A stretch of 64,000 bases of DNA, taken from positions 1,116,001-1,180,000 of the forward strand of contig NZ_PKRT01000001.1 in assembly GCF_002855555.1 (NCBI RefSeq). The letters run 5' to 3'. Under the pieces are notes generated by a model, which saw only the letters and a program-made list of their open reading frames with translations, had not been told where the DNA came from and searched no databases. Source of the DNA: Novosphingobium sp. TH158 (GTDB taxonomy: Bacteria > Pseudomonadota > Alphaproteobacteria > Sphingomonadales > Sphingomonadaceae). Made by a program: the position numbers and the translations under genes. This document shows positions 1 through 8,753 of the stretch, in pieces. Every line of letters begins with the position of its first letter. The first letter of the stretch is position 1.

Positions 1-594
1 GGAAAGGTTGGTAAAGGCCCCCGCCTTCACGCGCAGTCCTTCGTTGCGGAACTGCGACAGGCCGTGGCTCGAAGCCTCATAGGCCACGTGGGTCACGCCT
101 TCACGGGCCAGGCCGGTCATATTGGCCAGGAAGGTGACGATATCGGGCGTCGTCAGACCGGTCGAGACGCTCTCGTCGCTGGTGGTGACGCCCAGCGTGC
201 CGATGGAGGCCGCGCGGTGGCCGGCCATCCGCCAGATCTGCCGCGTCATCTCGACGGTGGACGTCTTGCCGTTGGTGCCGGTCACGGCAACCACGGTTTC
301 AGGCACAGGGGTGAAGAAGCGGGCTGCAAGGCGGGCGAAGGTGCGGCGCGGATTGGCGTCGGCGATATGGATCGCCCCTTCCACTTTCGCTTCGGGCCGG
401 GCGACCACGGCAACCGCCCCTGCCTGGATCGCGGCCGGAATGAAGTCCTCACCATTGACGGTAGCGCCCTGGAAGGCGCCGAAGACGCACCCCTGCGCGA
501 CCTTGCGATTGTCGATGGCAAAGCCGGTGACCAGCCGGTCTGCGCCACCGGGGAGAGAAATCCCGGCCGCATCGGCGATCTGGCCCAGCTTCAT
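1..594 (-). CDS. murE: UDP-N-acetylmuramoyl-tripeptide synthetase MurE, N-terminal part
   Basis: MurE adds the third amino acid, normally meso-diaminopimelate, to UDP-MurNAc-L-Ala-D-Glu in the cytoplasm during peptidoglycan precursor synthesis. The 198 visible codons begin MKLGQIADAAG and contain the Mur ligase P-loop GTNGKTST near residue 98, preceded by a typical MurE N-terminal domain. The window edge cuts off the rest. The ATG (594-592) overlaps the TGA of ftsI as ATGA, so translation is probably coupled. It is the last visible gene of the dcw operon. Identity as MurE rather than MurF rests on its position directly after ftsI and on the GTNGKT sequence. Confidence 0.93.
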   Translation of the reverse strand, partial: MKLGQIADAAGISLPGGADRLVTGFAIDNRKVAQGCVFGAFQGATVNGEDFIPAAIQAGAVAVVARPEAKVEGAIHIADANPRRTFARLAARFFTPVPETVVAVTGTNGKTSTVEMTRQIWRMAGHRAASIGTLGVTTSDESVSTGLTTPDIVTFLANMTGLAREGVTHVAYEASSHGLSQFRNEGLRVKAGAFTNLS

Positions 595-2321
595 TCCCCT
601 TCTCCGTTGGCGACGAGCGGCGCAAGGTCCGTCAGGTCAACGTCGCGTTCGGCATCGGGCATCACGCCCAGCAGCGGACCGATGCGGGGCACCACCTTGC
701 CCACAACGGGGGCAGCCGTGTAGCCCGCGGTGCGCTGGCCGGACGTGGCAGCGGTACCCTTGGGCTCGACGATGGTGGTCACCACGACATAGCGCGGGCT
801 GTCCATCGGGAAAGCGGCCGCGAAGGTCGAGACGACGCGATCCTTGTGATAACCGAACTGGTCGGCCACTTCTGCCGTGCCGGTCTTGCCGCCGACCCGG
901 TAACCGGCGGCATTGGCCGACTTGCCGGTGCCGATGCTGACGATCAGGCGCAGCAGCTGGCGCATGCGCGCGCTGGTCGATGCCTTGAACACCCGACGGC
1001 CAGCGGGGGCCTTGTCGGGATCGATCTTCATCAGCGTTGCCGGGCGCCAGATGCCGCCATTGACCATCGCCGCATAGGCCGAGGCGATGTGCAGCGGCGT
1101 AAGCGAAATGCCGTGCCCGAAGGCCACGCGGGTGGTGGTGATGTTGGACCAGTCGCGCGGCAGCTGCGGATTGCGACGGCCGGGGAGCTCAAGATAGGGC
1201 TTTTCAAAGAAGCCCAGCGCCTTGAGGCTGCCGCTGACTTTCTCCGGGCCAAGCGCCTCGCCGATCTGGGCCAGCACGATGTTGGACGAGTGGATCAGCG
1301 CTTCGGGGACGGTGAGCGAAGCCCCGTAGCTGTGGTGATCGTGCACCGGCCTGCCGGCAATCACCATCTTGTCACCGGCGGGCCAGCGCTTGGCCATGTC
1401 GGTCACCAGGCCTTCGTCGATGGCGGCAGCTACGGTGAGCGGCTTGAACACCGAGCCAAGCTCGTAGTTCTGGCCGGTCATCACGTTGTGCATCAGGCCC
1501 TGCCCGTTCTCGCCGTAGACGAGCGGACGGTTGGGATCGAACGAGGGGGCAGAGGCAAAGGCAAGGACTTCACCGGTTTCGACATCCAGCACGATGCCGC
1601 CACCGCCCTTGGCTTCGCTGGCCGCGATGGCCTTGCCCAGTTCATCCTCCAGCGCGCCCTGCACGCGCGCATCGATGGACAGCGGCACCGGCTGGCCGCG
1701 CATGGCAGGATCCTTCAGCCGCTGGTCAAGCACCTGCTCCATGCCGACCATGCCCTTGCCGTCGCGGTCGACATAACCCAGCACGAAGGCAGCCATGGTG
1801 CCCTGCGGATAGAAGCGTTCCTCCTCGCGCGGGAACTGCAGCGCTGCCTCACCGAGCGCCTGGACCTTATCGGCTTCTTCGGGGAGCACCCGGTGGCGGA
1901 TATAGGCGGACTTGCCGGAGGACAGCACAGAGACGAGCCGGTCGTAGTTTTCGTCCGGGAAGATGCGCAGCAGTTCGGTTGCCAGTTCCTGCGGGCTTTT
2001 CACCAGCGGCGGCGCGCCATCCATCGGGCGCGCATCGAACCACAGGGCGAAGGTCGGCAGGGCGCGGGCGAGTGGGACGCCATTGCGATCGACGATTTCG
2101 GCCCGCGGCGGCTGCAGCGCCTCGTCCAGCGTCAGGCTTTCAGGCGCGTTGCCACCGAAACCCAGCAGCGCCAGCCGCACCGTCGCGGCAAAGGCCAGCG
2201 CGCCGAAGCCGCTCGCAACGAAGACAAGCCGCCACTTGGCGACGTGAAGCATGCGCTGGCGCACGTTGACGAGTTGCAGCCGCCCCGATCTGGCTTTGGT
2301 CGAGACGGCGATCGCGCTCAT
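591..2321 (-). CDS. ftsI: Peptidoglycan D,D-transpeptidase FtsI (class B penicillin-binding protein 3)
   Basis: This is the septal cross-linking enzyme of the divisome, anchored in the inner membrane with its catalytic domain in the periplasm. The 576-residue protein has a basic N-terminus and one membrane segment at about 32-55. A dimerisation domain follows, then the transpeptidase domain with all three penicillin-binding motifs: SVFK (catalytic Ser290, Lys293), SSN at 345-347 and KTGT at 479-482. Length is normal for the family. It overlaps ftsL upstream and murE downstream by four bases each, so the three are very likely co-translated. Confidence 0.96.
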   Translation of the reverse strand: MSAIAVSTKARSGRLQLVNVRQRMLHVAKWRLVFVASGFGALAFAATVRLALLGFGGNAPESLTLDEALQPPRAEIVDRNGVPLARALPTFALWFDARPMDGAPPLVKSPQELATELLRIFPDENYDRLVSVLSSGKSAYIRHRVLPEEADKVQALGEAALQFPREEERFYPQGTMAAFVLGYVDRDGKGMVGMEQVLDQRLKDPAMRGQPVPLSIDARVQGALEDELGKAIAASEAKGGGGIVLDVETGEVLAFASAPSFDPNRPLVYGENGQGLMHNVMTGQNYELGSVFKPLTVAAAIDEGLVTDMAKRWPAGDKMVIAGRPVHDHHSYGASLTVPEALIHSSNIVLAQIGEALGPEKVSGSLKALGFFEKPYLELPGRRNPQLPRDWSNITTTRVAFGHGISLTPLHIASAYAAMVNGGIWRPATLMKIDPDKAPAGRRVFKASTSARMRQLLRLIVSIGTGKSANAAGYRVGGKTGTAEVADQFGYHKDRVVSTFAAAFPMDSPRYVVVTTIVEPKGTAATSGQRTAGYTAAPVVGKVVPRIGPLLGVMPDAERDVDLTDLAPLVANGEGE

Positions 2322-2839
2322 TCGCGGACAGTGTCCTTGTCGCGGGAGGCCATGCCGCCAACCTGCGAAAGACGTGCGCCCAGGTTCTTGCTGGTCGTGG
2401 CTGAAGCGACGCGGGCGCGCTCAGGCTTGACTTCGGCCGCCTGTGCCTTGCCCGAAAGCGGGTTCACCAGGGTGGGGAAGCCGTCGGTCTCGTTGCGGTC
2501 GGCGCTGGCGACCATGATGGGTGCCGGGGCATCGGCCGCGCGCGGCTTGCCCAGCGCGGCAAGCTGGCGCTCGCTTTCAAGATACTGGGCCGGCGTCGGC
2601 GCCTTGTAGCCGAATTCGAAATCGTTCAGCGCCGTCAGCTTGCGCTGGCTGGCGCGGGCTTCGAACTCGGTCTTGAGCAGCTCCTTGTGCTGCCGGACCG
2701 AAACCAGGCTGCGTTCGACCAGCCGCACCTCGCTCTTCACCGCATTGACCCTGAAGGTCAGCGCCGTGAGCAGGGCGAAACAGATGGTCAGGATCGCGGC
2801 CCAGCCAATCTTCTGCAAACGGGAACGGGTGACGATCAT
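2318..2839 (-). CDS. ftsL: Cell division protein FtsL-like
   Basis: FtsL is a small bitopic divisome protein that, with FtsB and FtsQ, activates FtsW/FtsI. The 173-residue product has a short cytoplasmic start, one membrane segment at about 12-30, and a charged helical stretch at about 31-60 that could form a coiled coil. A low-complexity Ala/Pro-rich tail of roughly 90 residues follows, longer than in enterobacterial FtsL. Sequence alone identifies FtsL weakly. The call rests on size, topology and the conserved slot between rsmH and ftsI. It overlaps both neighbours by ATGA. Confidence 0.85.
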   Translation of the reverse strand: MIVTRSRLQKIGWAAILTICFALLTALTFRVNAVKSEVRLVERSLVSVRQHKELLKTEFEARASQRKLTALNDFEFGYKAPTPAQYLESERQLAALGKPRAADAPAPIMVASADRNETDGFPTLVNPLSGKAQAAEVKPERARVASATTSKNLGARLSQVGGMASRDKDTVRE

Positions 2840-3789
2840 GCGGCCCTCCTATCGGGAGCAGGCGGTGCAGCCGTCCGCACGGCGCTGCGGAGCGTCGCGG
2901 AACGGGCACGGGGATTACGGACAATTTCCGCCTCGGACGGACGGATGGCTTTTGCGACCTCGGAAAAGGTGGGTGCCGCTGCGGCGCCAACCTGCGGCAG
3001 GTGGCGGGATGCTGCGGGAAGTGCGCCGCTGGCCTTGCGCAGGAACTGCTTGACCACGCGGTCTTCAAGGCTGTGGAAGCTGACAACGGCAAGCCGGCCA
3101 CCCTCGGCCAGCAGGGCTTCGGCGGCAGCGAGCCCTTGGTGCAATTCCTCCAGCTCCGCGTTCACATGAATGCGGATCGCCTGGAAGGAGCGCGTCGCGG
3201 GATCCTTGGGCGCACCGGGACGATAGCCCAGCGCCTTGCGCACGACATTGGCCAGCTGGCCGGTCGTTTCGAGCGGGCGGGCGGCCACGATGGCGCGGGC
3301 AACGCGGCGCGACTGGCGCTCTTCGCCGTACTGGAAAAGCACGTCGGCGATTTCGGATTCGGCCGCTTCGTTGAGGAAGTCTGCCGCGCTCGGCCCGGAC
3401 TGCGACATGCGCATGTCAAGCGGACCGTCCGAAGAAAAGGCGAACCCGCGGGCCGACTGGTCGAGCTGCATCGAGGAAACGCCGATGTCCATCACGACGC
3501 CGTCAACGCGGGAGATGCCCGCCTCGTTCATCGCCGCGAGCATTTCGGAGAAGCGGCGCGGATGCAGCACCAGCCGCGGCTCTTCGCCCTGGCACTCCGG
3601 CCAGGCGCGGCCGGCGGCAATGGCGTCGGGGTCGCGATCGAAGGCGTGCACCGTGGCACCGGCATCGAGCAGGCGGCGGGTATAGCCACCTGCACCGAAA
3701 GTGGCATCGACGATCAGCGTCCCGGGCGCAGGGGCGAGCGCATCGATCACTTCGTCAAGCAGGACGGGGATGTGCGGAGCGGCGCTCAC
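2836..3789 (-). CDS. rsmH: 16S rRNA (cytosine-1402-N4)-methyltransferase RsmH
   Basis: RsmH methylates N4 of C1402 in the decoding centre of 16S rRNA using S-adenosylmethionine. The product shows the family start [15 protein letters not shown], the SAM-binding stretch [24 protein letters not shown], and near the end [15 protein letters not shown], all characteristic of MraW/RsmH. I chose the GTG at 3789, giving 317 residues. It overlaps the mraZ stop as GTGA and places the conserved N-terminus at residue 3; a longer reading from 3834 would run inside mraZ. It also overlaps ftsL by four bases. Confidence 0.95.
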   Translation of the reverse strand: MSAAPHIPVLLDEVIDALAPAPGTLIVDATFGAGGYTRRLLDAGATVHAFDRDPDAIAAGRAWPECQGEEPRLVLHPRRFSEMLAAMNEAGISRVDGVVMDIGVSSMQLDQSARGFAFSSDGPLDMRMSQSGPSAADFLNEAAESEIADVLFQYGEERQSRRVARAIVAARPLETTGQLANVVRKALGYRPGAPKDPATRSFQAIRIHVNAELEELHQGLAAAEALLAEGGRLAVVSFHSLEDRVVKQFLRKASGALPAASRHLPQVGAAAAPTFSEVAKAIRPSEAEIVRNPRARSATLRSAVRTAAPPAPDRRAA

Positions 3790-4286
3790 TTCGCGGCCTT
3801 TCCGGCCTTGAGGCGAGCAAGAGCGCCAGCGCAATTGCGCTTGAGCGTTGCGTGCTCATCGTCGAGCGCATCGATGACTTCCGGGCTGTAGATCAGGAAG
3901 TTGGGGCCGGCGCCCTGGAAGTAGAGCCGGTCGGAAATGCCGGCATGCTCGATGAAATCGGCGGGCAGGACAAAGCGGCCGCTGTCATCGAAGGGGAAGG
4001 TTTCGAAGGAGAACAGATCGATTTCGCGGTCTTCGCGGTTGAACGCAGTGCCGAGCGCGATGGCGTTCGCCTCTTCCTTGTCGATCTGGGCCTCAAGCTC
4101 CGCCTTGCGGGAAAGGCCGAAGCCCATCAGGCACTGGCGATCGGGATGGATCTGAAGGCAAAGCACGCGCTGACCATCGGAGGACTGGCGGACAAGGCGG
4201 CGGAATTCGGGCGGCAGGACGAAACGGTCGCCACCGCCTTTCAGCGTGACCTCCCTTCCGTTGTACCTGACCGGTCCTTCGCTCAC
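3786..4286 (-). CDS. mraZ: Transcriptional regulator MraZ
   Basis: MraZ is the AbrB-fold regulator found at the head of dcw clusters, and in the species studied it binds TGGGN repeats upstream of its own gene. The 166-residue product has two swapped-hairpin MraZ domains: residues ~5-60 ([11 protein letters not shown]) and ~85-140 ([16 protein letters not shown]). The start is a GTG at 4286. It is the first gene of the mraZ-rsmH-ftsL-ftsI-murE run, and TGGGG-type boxes lie immediately upstream, consistent with autoregulation. The C-terminal Ala/Lys-rich tail overlaps rsmH. Confidence 0.95.
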   Translation of the reverse strand: MSEGPVRYNGREVTLKGGGDRFVLPPEFRRLVRQSSDGQRVLCLQIHPDRQCLMGFGLSRKAELEAQIDKEEANAIALGTAFNREDREIDLFSFETFPFDDSGRFVLPADFIEHAGISDRLYFQGAGPNFLIYSPEVIDALDDEHATLKRNCAGALARLKAGKAAK

Positions 4287-4618
4287 GTGCCCCAGCCCCG
4301 CTCCAGCTGCCCCAATTCACGGAACAGGTTCCCCCTGCCCGACCGCGCGCCCTCGCGATCGGCTGACCCCCTGGAGAGTCGACAAATGGAATCATCCCGA
4401 TTGGACGTAATTCTTAACGCGGATAGCGCGGGGTGGGAAGGGGTAGAGTCGGTTTTTTTGGGTTTTTCTCGTTAAACTATTGATTTTACGTAATAGCTGC
4501 GCGCGAGATCACAACAAAACGCCACGCAGGCGCGTGTTGCAAATCCCTGTTTTTATTGATTTTAGTTTGCGCATCCCAAGCGGGATCCGGGTTCACCCCG
4601 ATTTTCCCCGACCGTGGT
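4287..4618. other. 332-bp intergenic region upstream of mraZ, likely dcw promoter region
   Basis: No convincing coding potential on either strand. The stretch from about 4440 to 4570 is strikingly AT-rich for this genome, with a seven-T run near 4453-4459. It carries an exact 11-base direct repeat, TATTGATTTTA, at 4478-4488 and 4554-4564. The region should hold the promoter of the dcw operon and the 3' end of the upstream lipoprotein transcript. I could not pick a convincing -35/-10 pair. A weak minus-strand candidate is TTGTTG, 16 bases, TATTAC. Confidence 0.5.
4290..4314 (-). promoter_or_regulatory. Candidate MraZ operator boxes
   Basis: Read on the minus strand there are three boxes: TGGGG at 4314-4310, TGGAG at 4305-4301 and TGGGG at 4294-4290. 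Their start-to-start spacing is 9 and 11 bases. MraZ operators in other bacteria are direct TGGGN repeats with roughly one helical turn between them, so this fits in kind, although the spacing is not exact. The last box sits 3 bases before the GTG start, where the ribosome-binding site should be, so MraZ binding could also cover the translation start. Confidence 0.45.
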
Positions 4619-5317
4619 TCAGCGCGAGTTTTCCACAAGGCCCACCAGCCCGGCAAAGGCCTTGGCGGCCGGTTTTGCGCGCTCGCCATCGCGCGGTTCC
4701 AGCAGTGCTGCGTCCGCCACGATGATGGCAAGGCCCTTGCCGGGCCGGCAGCGGGCAACAAGTCCCGCGGCAGTGATCGTGCAGCTGCCCTGCCCGGCCT
4801 TGAACGCCCCCGGCAGATTGACGGGAATTTCCAGCCCCTCGGCCTCGGCAAGCCGCTCTCCCGGCGGCGTCCGCTCGTCGAAGCGCAGTTCCAGCCCCCA
4901 GTGAGCGAGCAGCGGATCGACCATGGCGATGGCCTGGGGCCTGCGACCATCGCCAACGGGAAAGATCGATTCCGCCGTAAGCATCGGATCGGCCAGCAGC
5001 AGAAGGCGCCCCCCGCTGCGCACCCAGCGGTCCAGCGCCACCATCTCTTCGGGTGCAAGCGGCCGTGGCTGGGCGAGGACCGCGATGTCCGTTCCGCGCA
5101 GGCTCTCGTCACTCACCACGTCGAGCGGGCGCAGCTTGCCGCGCGCTTCAAGCTCGCTCCGCGCCCAGTGCGGTGTTGCATCGGACTGCTGGAGGGTGGC
5201 GGATATGTCCGCATGCTCGTCCCACAGGATGGGCAGGCTGGTCATCACGGCAATGCTGCGATTGCCCTGCGCCTTGCCATTGCAGGCACCCAGAGCCGCG
5301 AGCAGGGCCGCGGCCAT
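4619..5317 (-). CDS. Predicted lipoprotein with GldG/DUF4350-like domain
   Basis: The 232-residue product starts with a short hydrophobic stretch ending in a lipobox-like LGAC, then Asn-Gly, so it is probably a lipoprotein. The body resembles the GldG/ABC-transport auxiliary fold: an ADVLVIA-like strand (here GTDIAVLAQPRPL), then VRSGGRLLLLADP around residues 90-105. No catalytic residues are evident and the function is unknown. The ATG at 5317 gives no positive charge before the hydrophobic core; in-frame codons upstream contain an Arg but no ATG, GTG or TTG. It lies 14 bases after the previous gene, in the run leading from cysK towards mraZ. Confidence 0.6.
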   Translation of the reverse strand: MAAALLAALGACNGKAQGNRSIAVMTSLPILWDEHADISATLQQSDATPHWARSELEARGKLRPLDVVSDESLRGTDIAVLAQPRPLAPEEMVALDRWVRSGGRLLLLADPMLTAESIFPVGDGRRPQAIAMVDPLLAHWGLELRFDERTPPGERLAEAEGLEIPVNLPGAFKAGQGSCTITAAGLVARCRPGKGLAIIVADAALLEPRDGERAKPAAKAFAGLVGLVENSR

Positions 5318-5331
5318 TGCCAGCCGGGCGA

Positions 5332-5679
5332 TCAGCGCCCCTGTGCCGCAGCGCCCTTGGGCGCGGTCTGGCTCGTTTCGGGAGAAGGCACCGCGCCGAT
5401 ATCGGCCAGCGGATCGCTGTTGGACTTGGAAGGCGCCTCTGCCTGCACCTGCGTTCCGGTAACCCCGGCTTCGGCCTGCTTGGCCCGGTCCATGATGATG
5501 TTGGCCAGCCCGACAAGCAGCAGCATGGCCGCAAGGCCGAATATGCCGATCTGAAGGCGATGAACGGCCTGCGCGCGAATCTCGCGCGCGCTGGGCGGCA
5601 TATAATGCTGCGGCCCGGGACCCTTCGGGCTATGGTTCGGCCTTGTTGCCATTGCTGCCGGGTTTACCGCTTCCGCCAC
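5332..5679 (-). CDS. Small single-pass membrane protein of unknown function
   Basis: The 115-residue protein has about 45 polar residues, then a membrane segment at roughly 47-66 (IGIFGLAAMLLLVGLANIIM), then a Ser/Pro/Ala-rich tail of about 50 residues. I do not recognise a family. The GTG start at 5679 lies just after the cysK stop (5681), and the stop is 14 bases before the lipoprotein gene. The three are therefore probably one transcript, and this protein may work with the downstream lipoprotein at the inner membrane. Alternative starts inside (ATG at residue 10) are possible. Confidence 0.6.
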   Translation of the reverse strand: MAEAVNPAAMATRPNHSPKGPGPQHYMPPSAREIRAQAVHRLQIGIFGLAAMLLLVGLANIIMDRAKQAEAGVTGTQVQAEAPSKSNSDPLADIGAVPSPETSQTAPKGAAAQGR

Positions 5680-5680
5680 C

Positions 5681-6685
5681 TCAGCGCAACCACGGGAATA
5701 CGGGAAGTCCCTTGGCCTTCAGCCATTCCGGATTGTACAGCGATGACAGATACCTGAAGCCGGTATCGCAGAGAATTGTCGCGACACGCGCGTCCTCGCG
5801 CCCTTCTGCGACCAGCTGTCGGCCAAGCGCAACCGCACCGGCGACGTTGATTCCGCTCGAAAGGCCAAGGCACAGGCCTTCCTCCGACAGCAGCCGGGAG
5901 ACCCATTCCAGCCCTTCTTCGTCGGAGATGCGGAACTGCGTGTCGATCGGCGCGCCTTCAAGGTTGGCGGTGATCCGCCCCTGCCCGATCCCTTCGGCAA
6001 CCGAGCTGCCCTCTGCCAGCAGTTCGCCGTGGGCATAGTAGTTGTAAAGCGCCGCTCCGTGCGGGTCGGTCAGCGCAATGCGCACGTTCTCGTCGAATGC
6101 CTTGAGGCCAAGCCCCACACCGGCAATCGTCCCGCCGGTCCCCGCCGCGCAGGTAAAGCCATCGATGCGGCCGCTCATCTGCTCCCAGATTTCCGGAGCC
6201 GTGCTTTCGATGTGAGCCTTGCGGTTGGCGACATTATCGAACTGGTTGGCCCAGACCGCACCCGGGGTCTCTTCCGCCAGACGGCGCGAGGTATGGACGA
6301 AGTGGGCCGGATCGACGAACTTCGTCGGCGGCACCAGCACCAGTTCCGCGCCAAGGGCGCGCAGCGTGTCCATCTTTTCCTTGGACTGGTTGTCCGGCAT
6401 GACGATCACGGTCTTGTAGCCAAGCGCATTGGCGACAAGCGCGATGCCGATCCCGGTATTGCCCGCCGTGCCTTCCACGACGGTGCCGCCGGGCTTCAGT
6501 TCGCCCCGCGCCTCGGCATCGCGGACGATCCACAGCGCCGCCCGGTCCTTCACCGAGGCGCCGGGGTTGGCGAATTCGCACTTGCCCCACACTTCGCAAC
6601 CCGCCGCCTCGCTCGGCCCCTGAAGGAGCACGAGCGGCGTGTTGCCAATCAGGTCGAGCGACGAGCTTGCGACGATACCGGTCAT
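5681..6685 (-). CDS. cysK: Cysteine synthase A (O-acetylserine sulfhydrylase)
   Basis: This PLP enzyme makes L-cysteine from O-acetylserine and sulfide in the cytoplasm. From the ATG at 6685 it is 334 residues. Visible motifs are IGNTPLV (12-18), NPGASVKDRAA with the PLP-binding Lys46, the Asn loop EGTAGNTGIGIA, and the phosphate-binding AGTGGT. The C-terminus (YNPEWLKAKGLP) is the alphaproteobacterial form. A longer reading to 6721 adds only an unlike Arg/Ser-rich leader. It lies 41 bases downstream of the ferredoxin gene on the same strand. A cystathionine beta-synthase-like role cannot be excluded from sequence. Confidence 0.9.
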   Translation of the reverse strand: MTGIVASSSLDLIGNTPLVLLQGPSEAAGCEVWGKCEFANPGASVKDRAALWIVRDAEARGELKPGGTVVEGTAGNTGIGIALVANALGYKTVIVMPDNQSKEKMDTLRALGAELVLVPPTKFVDPAHFVHTSRRLAEETPGAVWANQFDNVANRKAHIESTAPEIWEQMSGRIDGFTCAAGTGGTIAGVGLGLKAFDENVRIALTDPHGAALYNYYAHGELLAEGSSVAEGIGQGRITANLEGAPIDTQFRISDEEGLEWVSRLLSEEGLCLGLSSGINVAGAVALGRQLVAEGREDARVATILCDTGFRYLSSLYNPEWLKAKGLPVFPWLR

Positions 6686-6726
6686 AGGCCGAGAGCTAGG
6701 GCTTCGCAGCCCCGCCCGCAAGGTGC

Positions 6727-7044
6727 TCAGTCTTCTTCGGCAATCGTTACGCGCAGGCCGTCAAGCGCGTCCGACATCTTGACCTGGCACGAAAGCCGCG
6801 AGCCTTCGACGCGATGGTCGGAGCTGTCGAGCAGGTCGTTCTCGTCTTCGCTCATCGGCGGCAGCTTGTCGGCAAAGGCCGGATCGACCACGACATGGCA
6901 GGTCGCGCAGGAGCAGCAACCACCGCACAGGGCCAGCAGTTCATCGAAACCGTTGTCGCGGATGGCTTCCATCACGGTGTAGCCGTTCTTCACTTCGACT
7001 TCGGTTTCCGCGCCTTCACGGTTGACGATAACAAGCTTGGCCAT
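6727..7044 (-). CDS. 2Fe-2S ferredoxin, adrenodoxin type
   Basis: A 105-residue soluble electron carrier of the adrenodoxin/Isc-Fdx class. Cluster ligands are probably Cys40, Cys46, Cys49 (C-x5-C-x2-C) and Cys86; extra cysteines at 43 and 44 also lie in the loop. The acidic C-terminal half (SEDENDLLD) is typical of the partner-binding helix. The ATG at 7044 has an AAGGAAA ribosome-binding site. Possible partners are a P450 system or iron-sulfur assembly; neither is present nearby. It may be co-transcribed with cysK. Confidence 0.9.
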   Translation of the reverse strand: MAKLVIVNREGAETEVEVKNGYTVMEAIRDNGFDELLALCGGCCSCATCHVVVDPAFADKLPPMSEDENDLLDSSDHRVEGSRLSCQVKMSDALDGLRVTIAEED

Positions 7045-7139
7045 TGCTGTTTCCTTTGGTTTCGCGGCCCGGTTGCGGGCTTTGGCGGCGCTGCTAATGA
7101 AGCACGGTGGCTTTGGCAAGATATGAGAGGGAATAGCGC

Positions 7140-7757
7140 ATGGGCCTGAGCGCCGAAGCGATCCGCACGGGGCTTGAAGCCATTGCTGCCAGCGAACCGG
7201 GCTTTGCCCGCGCGCTTGCCATCGCAGGCTATCCCGAACCGAGGAGCCGCCCGCGCGGCTATGCCACCCTGTTGCGCACCATCGTCGGCCAGCAGGTGAG
7301 CGTTGCCGCCGCCGCATCGATGTGGCGCAAGCTTGAGGCGCATCTGGGCGAGAATGTCGATCCCGCCAGACTGCTCGCCAGCGACTTCGATGAACTCCGG
7401 GCTTGCGGTCTCTCCCGGCAAAAGCAGGGCTACGCCCGTTCGTTGTGCGAACTGGTCCTCTCCGGCGAACTGACCTTCGACGCCCTGCCCGACGACGACG
7501 AGGAAGCCATCGCGCTGCTCACCCGCATCAAGGGCATCGGCCGCTGGAGCGCCGAGATCTACCTGCTGTTTGCCGAAGGCCGGCCGGACATCTGGCCGGC
7601 AGGCGACCTGGCCGTGCAGGCCGGCCTGCACAAGCTGCTGGCGCTGGACGAGCGACCGACCGAAAAGCGCACCCGCGAACTGGCGGAAAGCTGGAGCCCC
7701 CACCGCGGTGCAGCGGCAATCTTCACCTGGCATTGCTACAACAACGCCGCGCTTTAG
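7140..7757 (+). CDS. DNA-3-methyladenine glycosylase II family protein (AlkA/HhH-GPD)
   Basis: A base-excision repair glycosylase that removes alkylated bases. The 205-residue protein is the short bacterial form without the N-terminal AlkA domain. It has [10 protein letters not shown] near residue 49, the helix-hairpin-helix [14 protein letters not shown] (127-140), and the Gly/Pro-rich loop ending with the catalytic Asp156 in AGDLAV. The ATG at 7140 follows a GAGAGGGAA ribosome-binding site. It is divergent from the ferredoxin gene, with about 95 bases between starts. Confidence 0.9.
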   Translation: MGLSAEAIRTGLEAIAASEPGFARALAIAGYPEPRSRPRGYATLLRTIVGQQVSVAAAASMWRKLEAHLGENVDPARLLASDFDELRACGLSRQKQGYARSLCELVLSGELTFDALPDDDEEAIALLTRIKGIGRWSAEIYLLFAEGRPDIWPAGDLAVQAGLHKLLALDERPTEKRTRELAESWSPHRGAAAIFTWHCYNNAAL

Positions 7758-7838
7758 GCGGGAGAAACCTCCCTTCCGTAGCGGAATCGACAAGCCGCGC
7801 TCAATCGGCTTAGTCTTTGCCCAACGGGAGAGACGCAC

Positions 7839-8651
7839 ATGGAACGCAAGGCCATTTTCATCACCGGCGGCGGATCGGGCATCGGCCGCGCCGTCGCCAT
7901 CTGGTTTGCTGCGCGCGGGTGGTTCGTCGGCATTGCCGACATTTCCGAAAGCGGCATGGCAGAAACGGAAAAGCTGCTGCCACCGGGGTCCTGCTCCACC
8001 CACAAGCTTGACGTGCGCGACCGCGAGGCATGGGACGAGGCGCTGGCCGCCTTCGCCAAGGCCAGCGGCGGACGGATCGACGTTCTGTTCAACAATGCCG
8101 GTATCGGCACCGGCGGAATGCTGGCCGATCTCGACAAGAACGAGATCGATACCCTGATCGCCATCAACGTTACCGGCGTGGTCTATGGCGCGCAGGCTGC
8201 CTATCCCTACCTGAAGGCTGCGGCACCGGGCTCTTCGCTGGTCAACACGGCAAGCGCGGCAGGCCTTTACGGATCGGGCGGACTGGCGCTCTATTCCGCC
8301 ACCAAGTTCGCCGTGCGCGGCCTGACCGAAGCGCTCGACACCGAATGGGGCGAGGATGGCATTCACGTCTGTTCGCTGATGCCCAGCTTTATCGACACCG
8401 GTATCCTGGCCGGGCCGGCCAACAAGAAAACCAACATGACCAAGCGCGAAAGCGTGATCCGCGCGGGACTGGAATTCACGCCGGTGGAGGTGGCGGCGGA
8501 AACCGTATGGAATGCGGTGAACGGCGGCAAGACGCTGCATAACCTTGTCGGCAAGACGGCCAAGTCGATGGCCTTTGCCGCCAAGTGGATGCCCGGCAAG
8601 CTGCGCCAGCGCAGCCGGATGCTGATGAAGACGCGCACCGCGATGGAATGA
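7839..8651 (+). CDS. SDR-family oxidoreductase
   Basis: A classical short-chain dehydrogenase of 270 residues with a Rossmann fold. It has the cofactor motif TGGGSGIG (9-16), Asp33 at the end of beta-2 suggesting NAD preference, NNAG (85-88), catalytic Ser139, and YSATK with Tyr152 and Lys156. The C-terminus is basic and helical. The substrate is unknown. A GGGAGAG ribosome-binding site precedes the ATG. It stands about 80 bases after the glycosylase and 102 bases before the next gene, so it may be its own transcript. Confidence 0.88.
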   Translation: MERKAIFITGGGSGIGRAVAIWFAARGWFVGIADISESGMAETEKLLPPGSCSTHKLDVRDREAWDEALAAFAKASGGRIDVLFNNAGIGTGGMLADLDKNEIDTLIAINVTGVVYGAQAAYPYLKAAAPGSSLVNTASAAGLYGSGGLALYSATKFAVRGLTEALDTEWGEDGIHVCSLMPSFIDTGILAGPANKKTNMTKRESVIRAGLEFTPVEVAAETVWNAVNGGKTLHNLVGKTAKSMAFAAKWMPGKLRQRSRMLMKTRTAME

Positions 8652-8753
8652 TGGCAGTTGCGCGGGGGCGATGCCCGGTGCCACGCCCTTCCCGCCCGCT
8701 GCGCTCCGTGCAAACTTCTCGCCACAAGACAATCGAGCGAGAGGATCCTGCCC

